Shown here one piece after another: positions 23,282-35,442 of a stretch of 64,000 bases of DNA. Under the pieces are notes generated by a model that was given only the letters and a program-made list of their open reading frames with translations, was not told where the DNA came from and ran no database searches. Source of the stretch: Aphidius gifuensis (taxonomy: Eukaryota > Arthropoda > Insecta > Hymenoptera > Braconidae). The stretch's first letter is position 1, and every line of letters starts with the position of its first letter. Location: the NCBI RefSeq assembly GCF_014905175.1, contig NC_057789.1, positions 22,130,555 to 22,194,554 on the forward strand. Direction: 5' to 3'. The translations under genes and the position numbers were made by a program.

Positions 23282-24951
23282 TCAATGATCATTTTTTAAA
23301 AAATGATATACTTTTATTGGTTTTTTACGTTGTTTTGTTAATTCATATATTTTATCGACAGCTTTACGAGTTACCTTTGTATTTCTAATAGATAAATCTG
23401 TTAAATTTGGTAAATTTTCAACAAGTTTAAGTACTGATTTATCAGTAACATTAACGCAATTTGATATATCCAAAGAGTCCAATTTTCGATTGGATAAACA
23501 TTGAATAGATTCATCAGTGATAAATTCATTTTTCAATGATTGCGGACCAAAAAATCTTAAAATTGATCGAACTTGGAAATGGTGTAATTGTTTTAAATTA
23601 TTGATTGCGCTTATACCAGTATCTGTTATGTTTATGCCAACTATATCTAATTCCGTTAATTTTTTAGCATTATTACAAAGATTAATCAAAAATTCATCTC
23701 TAATGCCATAATCACAATCAATAACTAAACTTTTGAGATTTTTCATATTTCCAATTGGATACATATTGATTCTTGTATCAAGCACTGGGTGATTTTTCGA
23801 CCAACTAGTCATTAATTGTAGGAAATGTAAATTTTTCATTTCACTTATCGACTGGATTAATAGCTGACTTAGTCCAAATTGCAATATATTTAAACGTTTC
23901 AACGCGATTAGTCGAGGAAATACCTAAAAAATAAATGAATAAGTTATTGAAAATAAATAACATTTTTTATTGTAATATAATATTCAATAAAAATTCAAAC
24001 TTACCGGAGCCAATGAATCTGGTGAAAACAAATCATTCTCTTGTAAGCTACATGAAAGTTTTAAAACTTCCAAGGTTCCACCAATTTGTTTTAATGACTG
24101 GATTAAAGTCATTGGTATAGTTGAATTTTCACATTGCCATTTAATCGACAGCAATTTAAGTTTAGGCATATTAGAAAAACAATTTTCTAAATCTTGACTT
24201 ATTATTTCTTTGAATCCTATTGCAAGATCCCAAAGTTTTGGACAATTAGCATTGAGTATTGGCATTATTTGAGAATTAGGATAACAAAATAAATTTAGAC
24301 TTATTAAATTAAATCCACAAAGATTCAGTACGTACTTTAAATCATTTATTTTTTCATGTATTTCATTAATTGAATCATTTTCATTGCTCCAAAATCTATA
24401 TTTTTCAAAGCATATAGAAAGCAACTCGTTCTTTCCATCTCTACATACTGAAAAATTAATTAAATATTTTCATTACTATATTTACTATTAAGAGTATAAT
24501 ACAAATTTTTTTTTGTTATATATATCATTGAAAATTATAGTGCTGTTATTTTCTTACTTTTTTTTAGTCGTGGTTGACTAGCAAATAGAGGACCCATGCG
24601 AATCATACGCAAATGACACTGTGCGTTTCGTTGTACCTTAAAATTATAGGAATCTTCATCATCATCACTAGAATCATCAGAATCATAAGCTTCATAATCA
24701 CTATAATCCATTTCCATAGATTCTATTACATCATCATCTAAAGGCTTTGCTGATAACTTACGCTATATTAAAAAAATATTAATGATTTATTATTTAATTG
24801 AATTTACAATAAACAATTACAGTAGCTACATAAATGTAATGTATAATTCAAACCTTACTTCGTTTTTTAATAATGTTACGAATTTTTTATGCCATTCGGT
24901 AGGACTTAAATCTGCGCTCTCTATATTCATCTCTTTTGAACTAACCCCCAT
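23282..24951 (-). CDS. FBXL-like LRR protein, copy D (intact)
   Basis: Minus-strand exons are 24951-24859, 24762-24558, 24447-24005 and 23923-23282. Every junction is GT/AG and the frame stays open for 460 aa. The leader starts MGVSSKEMNIESADL. Exon 2 has a shorter acidic linker (DSDDSSDDDED) than copies C and E, then HLRMIRMGPLFASQPRL and, across the splice, CRDGKNEL where copy C has CKDWKNDV, so the F-box-like Trp is Gly here. Exons 3-4 are LRRs of the cysteine-containing FBXL type (LDISNCVNVTDKSV, LPNLTDLSIRNTKVT). The protein ends FLKNDH. By family it may serve as an adaptor in ubiquitin ligation or as a plain LRR scaffold. No signal peptide or membrane segment is visible. The TTAA insertions begin six bases after its stop codon. 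Confidence 0.85.
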
Positions 24952-25084
24952 TTCTTATTTCGTTCAACTTAAAAGAAGAAAAAGAAAAACCGCAATGAAT
25001 TATTATACCGACAAATTATAAATTTTAAAAATTTAGCAGATAATATATGATAAATTGATTACACTTGTTAGCTCTTTACCGATG

Positions 25085-25381
25085 CACGTTACATACTTTA
25101 TGAAGTCGATTGCCACGTGGTATGTATTGTTACTGCCAAGTTCGTATCTTGCTATTTGTTTCTATTCCCTAGCGAAAATGGCGACATCGATACTGCAACA
25201 GTGCTACCACCCTCACAGCTATCACCTATTGACGGTCACACTGATACACTGAGGTACACTCCAGTACAGTCACTTGTCGTATTTTCAGTTCACATGTACA
25301 TATAGGTAATACGAGTGATAGCAGTCCCAGACTTGAGGCTACCAAGTATCAACATTTTGTTTCACTCTCTATTTTTCTCTT
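25085..25381 (-). promoter_or_regulatory. Conserved upstream block of LRR copy D
   Basis: In minus orientation: CAACATTTTGTTTCACTC complement near 25350-25370, GCAGT-rich words, CCACGTGGCAATCGACTT (complement of 25103-25120) and ACGTGCATCGG (complement of about 25079-25089), then the ATG at 24951. It is cut upstream by the CCCAGG element starting at 25382, so the GA tract is reduced. Probable promoter and 5' UTR. Confidence 0.5.
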
Positions 25382-26812
25382 CCCAGGTAGGATCCCACAA
25401 GGGTGAACGGCCGTGCCAGGCTTGTTACAAGCTTGTGTTTCCTAGCCTTGGTGGACTAGAATGTGCCTAGCTTGGCACAGAGAATTTTCCCAGTCATCGC
25501 ACAAGACTTGTTAATCTAGGCTTGTACCAAGCCTGTGTCGATTGTTATTTCCAAGCCTCACACAAGGTTAAAAATTCCAAGCTCGTGTCAAGCTTGTATT
25601 TACAGTCATTGCACAAGACTTGTTATCCCAGGCTTGTACCAAGCCTGTGACAATCGTTAATTCCAAGCCTCACACAAGGTTAAAAATTCCAAGCTCGTGT
25701 CAAGCTTGTATTTACAGTCATTGCACAAGACTTGTTATTCCAGGCTTGTACCAAGCCTGTGACGATCGTTAATTCCAAGCCTTACACAAGGTTAAAAATT
25801 CCAAGCTCGTATCAAGCCTGTATTTACAGTCATTTCACAAGACTTGCTAGTCCAGGCTTGTACCAAGTCTGTGTCAATCGGTAATTCCAAGCCTTAAACA
25901 AGGTTGAAATTTCCAAGATTGTGTCGAGCCTGTATTTACAGTCATTGCACTAGACTTGTTAGTCCAGGCTTGTAACAAGCATGTGTCAATCGTTAATTCC
26001 AAGCCTCACACAAGGTTAAAAATTTCAAGGTTGTGTCAAGCCTGTTTTTCCAGTCACTAGACAAGCCTTGTTAATCCAGGCTCGACACAAAACTGTCCCT
26101 TTGATTTTTCCCGCCCTCACACGAGCCTCGTAATACAGCCTTGTTTCAAGCTGGTGCCCATTGTTTCACCAAGCTCGACACGAGACTTGACTTATGCATA
26201 TATTTAACTCAAAAAAAAAAAATTATAGTAATTAGATATATAAATTTAATATAAATTTCAAATAAAAAATATCAGGCTTTGACTATTGTGTGAGGCATTC
26301 GCGAGGACTGTGTGTTTAGTCTCAATAGAATTAATTTATATAAAAAATTTTGACGACCACTTTTATCAATACCCCGATGGTCGACATGATAGTGCATTGG
26401 ACTTCCACGTGAGAGGCCCCGGATCGATCCCGCGTCGCGTCCCTAGTTTTTCGTTTAATTATTATCGTTTAATAGAATTGTCTGAATTAAAAAATAACAA
26501 TGTCGGAATTATTAAATTAACAATAATAATAGATTAACCATAATAATTTATTTATATTTTTTTTAAAATCGTTTTTGGAAGCTTGAGTCAAGCCCGAGGC
26601 ACAAGCCTTGGCACAAGGCTGGAATACGAGTCTTGGCACGAGGCTGGGATACGAGCCTTGGCACAAGGCTTGTCATCAAGCTTGTAACATAGGCACATTT
26701 CCAATCACTTAACAACCTTGGCACAAGCTTGTAGCACAAGCTAGACACAAGCATGTGAGCCTTGTGCACAAGCTTGTGCCAGGCCTGGCACAATCGTTTA
26801 CTCCTACCTGGG
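25382..26812. mobile_element. CCCAGGTAGGA-family element, full length
   Basis: It runs from CCCAGGTAGGATCCC to TCCTACCTGGG, 1,431 bp. Order: an array of about 140-bp units with CAGGCTTGTACCAAGCCTG-type palindromes (25420-26200), an AT spacer, a tRNA-like segment (26385-26445), an AT spacer, then a second array (26563-26800) with different words. The left array is a near copy of 6494-7200; the right array matches 20262-20512 inverted. The two ends agree with each other for only about 11 bp, so the element may be a chimera. No protein-coding capacity. Confidence 0.8.
26385..26445 (+). other. tRNA-like segment in CCCAGG element
   Basis: TGGTCGACATGATAGTGCATTGG (box A-like) and GGATCGATCCC (box B-like), as at 7378-7438, with an extra GCGTC after box B. 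It is not a working tRNA by its poor stems. Confidence 0.55.
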
Positions 26813-27530
26813 TTCTAGTTGAACAAAAACAACATGATGCGGGCTATATTAAGTCATAGAGTTTTTTAAAAAATATTCAATTTCTGGTGACGATTTAAAA
26901 AGAAAAAGAAAACAGAAAGCAAAAATATTCTTCAATTTATATATGAATAAAATTAATTGATTAATTGTCCTGTTGGTGATGAATCGCCAAAAAATTCCCA
27001 TAAATTTCAGAAGAAAAAAAACATTCTTGTTTTATATTTACAACAGCTTATTAAATAATTAAAATATATATTTTTTTTTTGTATCAATTTCTTTTTATTC
27101 AATATTAAATTTTCTACGAAAAAATGTTTTTCATAACATTATTAAGTTTTTTAAAATTTGCCTAATACCAATATGTCTTTTCAGGAATTCGATCTTCTTT
27201 AATTCCCATTTTTTCAGCTTTTTCAGCTCTTCCTTTGGTTGATCATTGTAAAGATGAAGATGCTTGTTGTAAGTAAGTTTATGTAGACTAGCCCCCACAC
27301 TGCTTATATTTGAATATATATTAATAATAAAAATATATAATCACTATCACGATTCACCAATAAAATGTATAATGTATATTTGTCATGTTTTTTTGTAAAG
27401 TGTTTCACCAGGTCTCGGAGATGTTTACTAAGTTTTTAAAATGATTTGAAGCCTTAGTCATTTTTGATTATTTAATAACTAAATTATAATGAATATTTCA
27501 TACTTATTAATTAATTAACTAAATAATTGA
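26813..27530. other. Intergenic DNA with one exon-like scrap
   Basis: 26813-27180 is AT-rich, related to the outer 5' flank of the LRR units. 27185-27272 lies between TTTTCAG and GTAAGT and reads IRSSLIPIFSAFSALPLVD then HCKDEDACCK in one frame. This could be an exon of a small cysteine-containing protein or chance. No neighbouring exons were identified. Confidence 0.3.
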
Positions 27531-27916
27531 GTCAGTCACAAACTAACATGGTGAACTAGCTAGCTAGCAAGCAGTCGGTAATGCTGGCTTCATTCCATCA
27601 TTATAATCTAGGTAGTATATCTTTATAACATATTCACTTTCGTCAATGTCAACTAGCTGATAAATGCAACATAAAAATTATTCATTCCTAATAATTCAAT
27701 AAAAGTTATAGAAATGTATTATTATTTTTTTTTAAAATTAGTTTTAGAAAAAGACATAACAAATAAATAAAAATAATAACTAATTGCAAGTAAATTCTCA
27801 AACTAAAACCGTTTATTGTTGTTTATTAAATTAATATAACAAATTTTTTCATTTATTCAACTTTAGACTCAAAAAAAAAAAAACATTAATTGATTCCACT
27901 AATGATTTAAAAATAA

Positions 27917-29672
27917 TCAATCATTATTTTTAAAAGAATGATGTACTTTTAATGGTTTTTTACGTTGTTTTGTTAATTTAGATATTTCTTCAACAGCTTC
28001 ACGAGTTACCTTTGTATTTTTAATAAATAATTTTATTAAATTTGGTAAATTTTCAACAAGTTTAATTAATGATTTATCAGTGATGTTAATACAATTTGAT
28101 ATATTCAAGGAGTCTAATTTTTGATTGAATAAACATTGAATTGATTCATCAGTGATAAATTCATTTGTTGTTGATCGCGGAACGAACCAACTAAAAGTTA
28201 AACCAAGATCGAAATCCTGTAATTCTTCTAAATTATTAATTGCACTCATACCAATATCAGTTATATTTGTGCCAGTTATAGTTAAAATACATAATTTTTT
28301 AGCATTATTAGAAAGATTAATCAAAAATTCATCGCTAACGCCATAATCACAATCAATTCTTAAACACCAGAGATTTTTCATATTCCCAATTGGATACATA
28401 CTGATTCTTGTATCAAACATTGGATAATTTTTTGGCCAACGAGACGTTAATTCTAGTTGACTCAAATTTTTTATTTCACTTATCGACTGGAGTAATAGTT
28501 GACTGAGTCCAAATTCCCATATTTCTAAGCGTGTCAAAGCGATTAGTCGAGGAAATACCTGAAAAATAAAGTAATAATTTATTAAAAATAAAAAGCGTTT
28601 TTTTATTGTAATATAATATTTATTATAAATTCAAACTTACCGGAGCCAATGAATCTGGTGAGAACAAATCATTTCCTTGTAAGCGACATGAAAGTTTTAA
28701 AACTTCTAAGGTTTCACCAATTTGTTCTAATGACTTGGCTAAAGTCATTGGTAGAGTTCCTTTACATTTCCAGTAAATCGACAGCAATCTAAGTTTAGGC
28801 ATATTGGAAAAACAATTTTCAAAATCTTGACTCATTATTTCTTTGAATCCTAATGCAAGGTTCCAAAGTTTTGAGCAATTAGCATTAATGATTGGCATTA
28901 TTTCAGAAGTAGGATATGTTGATACATCTAGATTTGTTAAATTAAATCCACAGAGATTCAGGAAGTACTTTAAATCATTTGTTTTTTCGTGTATTTTAAC
29001 AACTGAATCATTTTTATTGTCCCAAAATGTATATTTTCTGAAGCGAGTAGAAAGAACTTGGTTATTCCTATCTTTACATACTGAAAAATTAATTAAATAT
29101 TTTTATTAGTAAATTTACTATTTAGAGTATAATACAAATTTTTTTTTTTATGTATATCATTGAAAATTATAGTGTTGTTATTTTCTTACTTTTTTTTAGT
29201 CGTGGTTGACTAGTAAATAGAGGACCCATGCGAATCATACGCAAATGAGATTTTGCTTTTTGTTGTCTTTTATATTTATCGTAAACTGCACGAGCTTTAG
29301 CATTATCATCATCATCAACATCGGTATCTGTATCTTCTACATAATCACCATCGTTATCTACTACATCATCATCATTATCAGCATCTTTATCAGCATCATC
29401 ATCATTATCTTCATAATCACTATACTCCTTTTCTAGAGACTCTATTACTTTATCATCTAAAGATTTTCCATATATATTTAACTGTATACATAAAAAAAAT
29501 TAATGATTTATTATTCAATTTAATTTACAATTAACAATTACAGTTACCTCAGAAATATAATATATAATTCAAAACTCACGTCATCTTTTAAAAATGTAAT
29601 GAATTTTTCACGCCACTCGGTAGGACTTAAATCTGTGGTCTCCATATTAATTCCATTTGAATTACTCCCCAT
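27917..29672 (-). CDS. FBXL-like LRR protein, copy E (intact)
   Basis: Minus-strand exons are 29672-29580, 29481-29190, 29080-28641 and 28558-27917, all with GT/AG junctions and one open frame of 488 aa, the longest copy. The leader starts MGSNSNGINMETTDL. Exon 2 carries the longest acidic linker (about 60 residues rich in Asp), then HLRMIRMGPLFTSQPRL and CKDRNNQVL across the splice. The LRR exons include LNISNCINITDKSL and LPNLIKLFIKNTKVT, ending FKNND. The F-box-like segment is degenerate (Trp to Arg in CKDW), so SCF membership is uncertain. The 3' flank is uninterrupted and serves as the reference empty site for the insertion behind copy D. Confidence 0.87.
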
Positions 29673-29802
29673 ATTTTATTCTCGTTAACTTATAAAGAAA
29701 AAAAAAAAAATTGCAATGAATTATTATACCGATAAATATTAAATTTCAAAAATTTAATGGAAAAAACTTGATATAAATTGATTGAACTTTATAGCTCTTT
29801 AC

Positions 29803-30121
29803 CGATGCACGTGAATAAAATAGTATTTAACCTTACATACCTTGTAAAGTCGATTGCCACGTGATATGTAATCTTGCTTTTAAGACTGTACCTTGCTATC
29901 TGTTGCTATATCCAACTAAACTGCAATACTGCATTACTGCTCGACTGCTACCATACTGCCTTCACGGCCCTCACATATCGACAGGTCCAGACAGGTATCG
30001 ATAGGCCCGGACAGGTATCGACAGGTACACAGTTCGGTCGACAGCAATCCCAGATTTGAGGCTACCAGGTACCAACATTCTGTTTTATTTTTCTCCCCCT
30101 CTCTCTCTCTCTCTCTTTCTC
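29803..30121 (-). promoter_or_regulatory. Conserved upstream block of LRR copy E
   Basis: On the minus strand: a GA tract (30121-30097), AACAGAATGTTGG, GCAGT words, TATCACGTGGCAATCGACTT (complement of 29847-29866) and TTCACGTGCATCGG (complement of about 29802-29816), then the ATG at 29672. Same order as in B, C, D and G. Confidence 0.6.
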
Positions 30122-30248
30122 TTGAACTCTAGTTCTCTAACTAAACAAAAACAATATAATGGCTTAATTGAGTCAAGGTCTATTAAAAAAAATATTGAAC
30201 TTCTGGTGATGATTCACAAAGGAACAAAAGAGAGAGCAAAAAATTATG

Positions 30249-30819
30249 TTAAGGTGGAAGGTAAATAGAATTTCTAACTATATGATTTTCGAATTTTTGG
30301 TCTCATATGAAAGCCAGAATAATTATCTATTCTGTTGAATTTTTTTTAGAATTTTGTACCTCGGTTTTTTTTAGATAATTAATGTCAAAGTTAACAACTT
30401 TAACACATAGGGACTGAACACATATTTTCTTATGTAGCTCAAAAAGTGTCTATACGATTTTTCTCAATTTACTATCATATCAGTTTTCACTTCTATTTAC
30501 AATACGGATTTTTTAAGCCCTCAATGATCATTTTCTTCCTCGAATTTTAGAAGATATTCAATTATTAGGATCAAAATTTTCTATCATTAGTGGTCATTCT
30601 CTTTCTTTTATTCGTCGTTCTGTCTCATGTTTCTTGGCTATGTAGTATGTGTGTGTCTATTCAGATAGACTGCATACACACATACTACCAAGAACCTGCC
30701 AGTATAGTGAATATATTTTGGACATAGGGGCACTGAAAATATTTTTTATAACAATATGTAGATGCGCACCCTCTCGGGCCCAAACTTCGTCCACCGATGG
30801 GACTTACCTTCCACCTTAA
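30249..30819. mobile_element. TTAA-bounded MITE with perfect 16-bp TIR
   Basis: TTAAGGTGGAAGGTAA at 30249-30264 and its exact complement at 30804-30819 enclose 571 bp without coding capacity. Interior motifs are shared with 21398-21934. It lies upstream of the copy E promoter block. Confidence 0.8.
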
Positions 30820-31364
30820 ATGATCAAACGATTGAACATTATTTTGTTGTTTTTTTTTCAGGTGTGGTTAACTGAATCAGCTTAGAAAAACAATACATGT
30901 AATTTTATTTTTTAAATAATAATAGAATATATATATTTATATAAGTATTATTAGAATATTTAATTTGAATTTATAGCACATATTTATTTATATATATTTT
31001 TTCAAGAATAACATCCTTCGATTTAATTGTCGTATATTTTTTTTAAATGTAATATCGTAATTTTTAAAATGACAAAAAGATTCAAAATAAAAATTCAAGA
31101 TGATGTTTATAAATTATTATTAAATTTCGTGTATTGAATATTGTGCGTGTGAAATTTGTATTTGTAATGATTTCTATAAATTGTAAATATTATCATGTAT
31201 ACTCGACATTTGAATTCCCAAAAAGACGCAATAACTAAAAACAAATAATGAGGTTTTCAAAAAATTAAGTCTATTGGTTCGTCTTAAAAAGTTGTAAATA
31301 CTTACCACAACTCAAGTGGAAAAAATATATTTAATGAAAATATAAATTAAATTTAAAAGATATA
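30820..31364. other. AT-rich intergenic DNA
   Basis: No gene or clear repeat seen. 30822-30905 matches the sequence upstream of copy G (GATCAAACGATTGAACATTATTTTG compared with 8650-8690 inverted), the outer edge of the duplicated unit. Confidence 0.4.
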
Positions 31365-31779
31365 CACGGAGAGAATTTTCCCTTTATAATTAAGTGAAGA
31401 AAACTTGAATAATTTCGGGAATATCACGATCGAGTGGAGCCTATCGACATTCCCTTTATATTTACGTTTGGATCACGTAAATTTTACGGGAGTCTCCTTT
31501 GAAACATCAACAGACAGTGACAGAAAATGAAAATTTAGTTTTACGGGAATTTCACTGAAAATTTAAAGTGCAATCACAGAAAACTTTCATGAATGCCCCC
31601 ATAATATATATATTTTTTTTTTTTTTCGAATATAATACTCGGCCAAGACTTCCAAAAATTTAATAATTTTATAAAAAAAAAATTTTTTTTAATTGTTTGA
31701 AGAATTTAATTTTTTTATTCATATAATTGATAATTTATTTGACTGACAAAACTACACTATAAATAATTGATATCACCAG

Positions 31780-31852
31780 GACTTGAACGCGGTATCTTCT
31801 GCTTGTAATTCCAGAGCCTTACTTACTTAGCCATAGCAGCACCAATTAGAGA
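31780..31852 (-). other. tRNA-like segment in CACGG element
   Basis: On the minus strand, ATGGCTAAGTAAGTAAGG fits box A (TRGYNNARNNG) and GTTCAAGTCC fits box B. It has the spacing of a tRNA and a short GC-richer body, but no CCA-compatible acceptor stem that I can pair fully. It could be a tRNA-derived (SINE-like) promoter rather than a gene. Confidence 0.5.
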
Positions 31853-32077
31853 TGAGAAAAATTTGTTCTACTTGAATTTACATTATAATCATGGAAATCC
31901 AAGAATCAACCGATACCTGGCCGACATATAAATTTTATTTGTTTTATTAACCCCGGAATATATTTTAATAATTTATAAAAAAAAATATCTATATAAATGA
32001 CTAATACTATTATTTTTATAATTGCAAGAGAATTCACGGATTTTTTACATGTAATTTCCGTAATTTTTTGAGGACAT

Positions 32078-33239
32078 CCCTGGTAGAATTCCGTGAGATT
32101 CAATTAGTTTCAATCCATTTGTTAACTAATTTCAATGGCTAAAAAGTGGATACAATATAAGTAGGCATATAATAGCTAATAAACAGCTATTTAAAATAGA
32201 AAAATTTTTGTTTTTAACAAAAGTGGCTAATAAGTAGGTAAATGTTAGATTCAACGATTAGATTCATTTTATTCTGAGCGCCCTCTGTCACTAGTACCAC
32301 TATGATTATTTTGTATCTAAAATATGACCTATAAAATAGCTAATAAATAGGTAAAAAATTGTACTGCTACATATTTGTTTAGTTTTAGTACTCCAGAGGG
32401 CACTGGAGTAAATTTACAGACTTACAGAGGATTGTGTTTGAGAACTGCAAGAACTTAGAGTCCATTTACAGCTGTCAGTGAACAACATTAATTATTTCAT
32501 TTAATTTACAATCAACAAGAAACATTACAAAATTATTTATTTTCTTTTGATGGTGAAAAAATAAAGTCAGTAAATTTTTAATATGAATATTTTATTTAAT
32601 CATTATTTTTTTAAATTTGTTTTTTTGTAAATTTTTTTTGCAGTTACTTGAGTAAAAAATTTGAAGGTTAATTGTCGTACCTACACCATCATTTACCATA
32701 GTAATATTTTTTTTTTAAGTGAAATTATTTGTCATTTATTGAAATGTGAGTAAATAAAATATTAAATACAGTTCAATTATTTTGAGTTTTTTAGTAATGT
32801 TGATTTCTGTTGTTTAGATACAAAATATCTGGAAATAAAGATCCAACACCATGAAGCCTTATTCAATAAAAATCACAAGTGAAGGAAGACTTCTGAAACT
32901 GAATCTATTGAGCTACTAGTAGTTGTCTTGAAATGAAATATGAATGAAATGCAGCAAAAAATCAAGTGAAATATTGTAAATTTTTATTATTGCAAAATAA
33001 AAAGAAAAAAATTATTATCAGTATTTTTATTATTATTTAACCCATATGAAATACGAATTATTAGCTGAGAAATGGCTATTTATGAGTCTAATAGAAATAG
33101 CCATCTGATGGGAAAATACCGCTTACATTTCGCCGTCATAATCATCTAAGTATTCGTCTAAGAATGAGCTAACTGGGAGTTTGAATCTAATAAAAATAGC
33201 TAATTATTAGGTATGTATGAGACAGGATTTCTACCAGGG
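32078..33239. mobile_element. CCCTGG-family element in the nest
   Basis: CCCTGGTAGAA at the left and TTCTACCAGGG at the right, with AT on both sides (2-bp target duplication). The interior has AATAGCTAATAA/TTATTAGCTATT words in both directions and a pair of AGTGCC/GGCACT-containing segments near 32280 and 32395. No gene and no tRNA-like part were seen. Confidence 0.75.
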
Positions 33240-33243
33240 ATCG

Positions 33244-35060
33244 CCCGAGTGGAAAAATTTTCAGGATGCCCTATTTGACCTCAAACCCTGATCAGAAACG
33301 GATCAGGATTCCTTATTCAGGGAACCTGACTCATTCCTGACCCGAACCTGGTCAGGACACCTTACGATTTCCTTAAGTCAGGTAACCTTATCCAATCCTG
33401 TTCAGGAAAAGAACAGGAAACCTTGACGTATCCTGAATAAGGTTTCCTGAACAGATTCTGACCAGGATATTATCAGGAAAAATTACTCAAATAAATTAAT
33501 TTTTTTATTCAGTTTTCCTGTTCAGGAAAGGATCAGGAAACCTGAACGTATCCTGAATAAGGTTTCCTGAACAGATTCTGACCAGGATACTATCAGGAAA
33601 AATTTATCAAATAAATTAATTTTTTTATTCAGTTTTCCTGTTCAGGAAAGGAACAGGAAACCTGAACGTATCCTGAATAAGGTTTCCTGAACAGATTCTG
33701 ACCAGGATACTATCAGGAAAAATTTATCAAATAAATTAATTTTATTTATTCAGTTTTCCTGTTCAGGAAAGGATCAGGAAACCTGAACGTATCCCAAATA
33801 AGGTTTCCTGAACAGATTCTGACCAGGATATTATCAGGAAAAATTTATCGAATAAATTAATTTTTTTATTCAGTTTTCCTGTTCAGGAAAGGATCAGGAA
33901 ACCTGAACGTATCCTGAATAAGGTTTCCTGAACAGATTCTGACCAGGATACTATCAGGAAAAATTTATCAAATAAATTAATTTTTTTTATTCAGTTTTCC
34001 TGTTCAGGAAAGGAACAGGAAACCTGAACGTATCCTGAATAAGGTTTCCTGAACAGATTCTGACCAGGATACTATCAGGAAAAATTTATCAAATAAATTA
34101 ATTTTTTTTATTCAGTTTTTCTGTTCAGGAAAGGAACAGGAAACCTGAACGTATCCTGAATAAGGTTTCCTGAACAGATTCTGACCAGGATATTATCAGG
34201 AAAAATTTATCAAATAATTTAATTTTTTTTATTCAGTTTTCTTGTTCAGGAAAGGATCAGGAAACCTGAACGTTACCTGAATAAGGTTTCCTGAACAGAT
34301 TCTGACCAGGATATTATCAGGAAAAATATTTATTATTATAATAAATATTTATTTATTATTATAATTTTAATTCTAATACAAAATGACAAGGGACAATTTA
34401 ACAAATTGTTATATTTTATTTTTACGTTAAATTAACGTCGCAAATTCTAATTTAAGTTTTTTTTTAGCTGATGTAATTTATGAAAGCAAAAAATCACATC
34501 AGATCATCGATAGACGGCATGGCCGCGCGTGTTAAGGTCCGTAGTTGTAATCTGAAAGTTCCGAGTTCGCGTCCCGCTAGTGGTTAGGTAATTTAAGTTA
34601 TGTTAGGTATAATAAAATCTTATCGTTCAATCTGTTTCATCAATAATATTGCTATAGTAAATTAGTTACAAAACATCAATTAATAAAAAACAATTTTTTT
34701 TTTTAAATTAATTGATCCGTTTCAGATCAGGAATCCTGTTCCATTCCTGATCAGGTATCCTGGTCAGGTTTCCTGATCCGATTCTGATCAGAATCCTAAA
34801 AAAAAGCGTTACATTCTGATCCGTCCTGAACAGGATTCCTGGTTATATTCTAGTCAGGAATCCTGATCCATTCCTGTTCAGGTATCCTGGCTCTAACCCT
34901 AAAATCTGGCCAGGTTTCCTGATCCGGTTCTGATCAGAATCCTAAAAAAGAGCGTTACATTCTGATCCGTTCCTGAACAGGATTCCTGATCCGGTTCTGA
35001 TTTGAAGTCAGGTTCACTGATCCGGTTCTGATCAGAACCTTAACTAAATTTCCACTCGGG
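33244..35060. mobile_element. CCCGAGTGGAAA-family element with CCTGAACAGG array
   Basis: The ends are CCCGAGTGGAAA and TTTCCACTCGGG. The left half is an array of eight near-identical units of about 120 bp (33400-34330) packed with self-complementary TCCTGTTCAGGAAAGGA and GGTTTCCTGAACAG words. Then come an AT spacer, a tRNA-like segment (34505-34580), a spacer, and a shorter right array with TGATCAGAATCC words. A smaller relative lies at 39873-40361. No proteins. Confidence 0.85.
34505..34580 (+). other. tRNA-like segment in CCCGAG element
   Basis: GACGGCATGGCCGCGCGTG and, about 50 bases on, GAGTTCGCGTCCCGC, close to box B. A GC-rich island inside AT-rich spacers, followed within 120 bp by a T run. 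Not a recognisable functional tRNA. Confidence 0.5.
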
Positions 35061-35442
35061 TCCATACGATAAATATTTACGGCAGAGTCACTCAAAAAAT
35101 TACGGGAATATCACGTAAAAACTCAGGTAAATCTCCCACGAATATAAAAAAATGTTGTTTTTTTTTTAATTCTGAAGGTCATGCATGTATCGATCAGAAT
35201 AATTCAGAGAATTCCTTAATAAAGTTCGTTCTTTTGCATTTAAAAATTCGGTAATAACGATAATAAGTTCAGTTTTTCCCGGAATAATTCAGGGAAATTA
35301 CCGTATTTATAAAAAACCGAATATTTTACTTCAATGTCATCAAAAATATTCATGAAATCACAAGAATATTTAAGGAAACTCCCGTAAAAATTTCGTGAAA
35401 GTTGTTACGTCTGATCATTTCGGGAAATTCCCTTAAATATAA

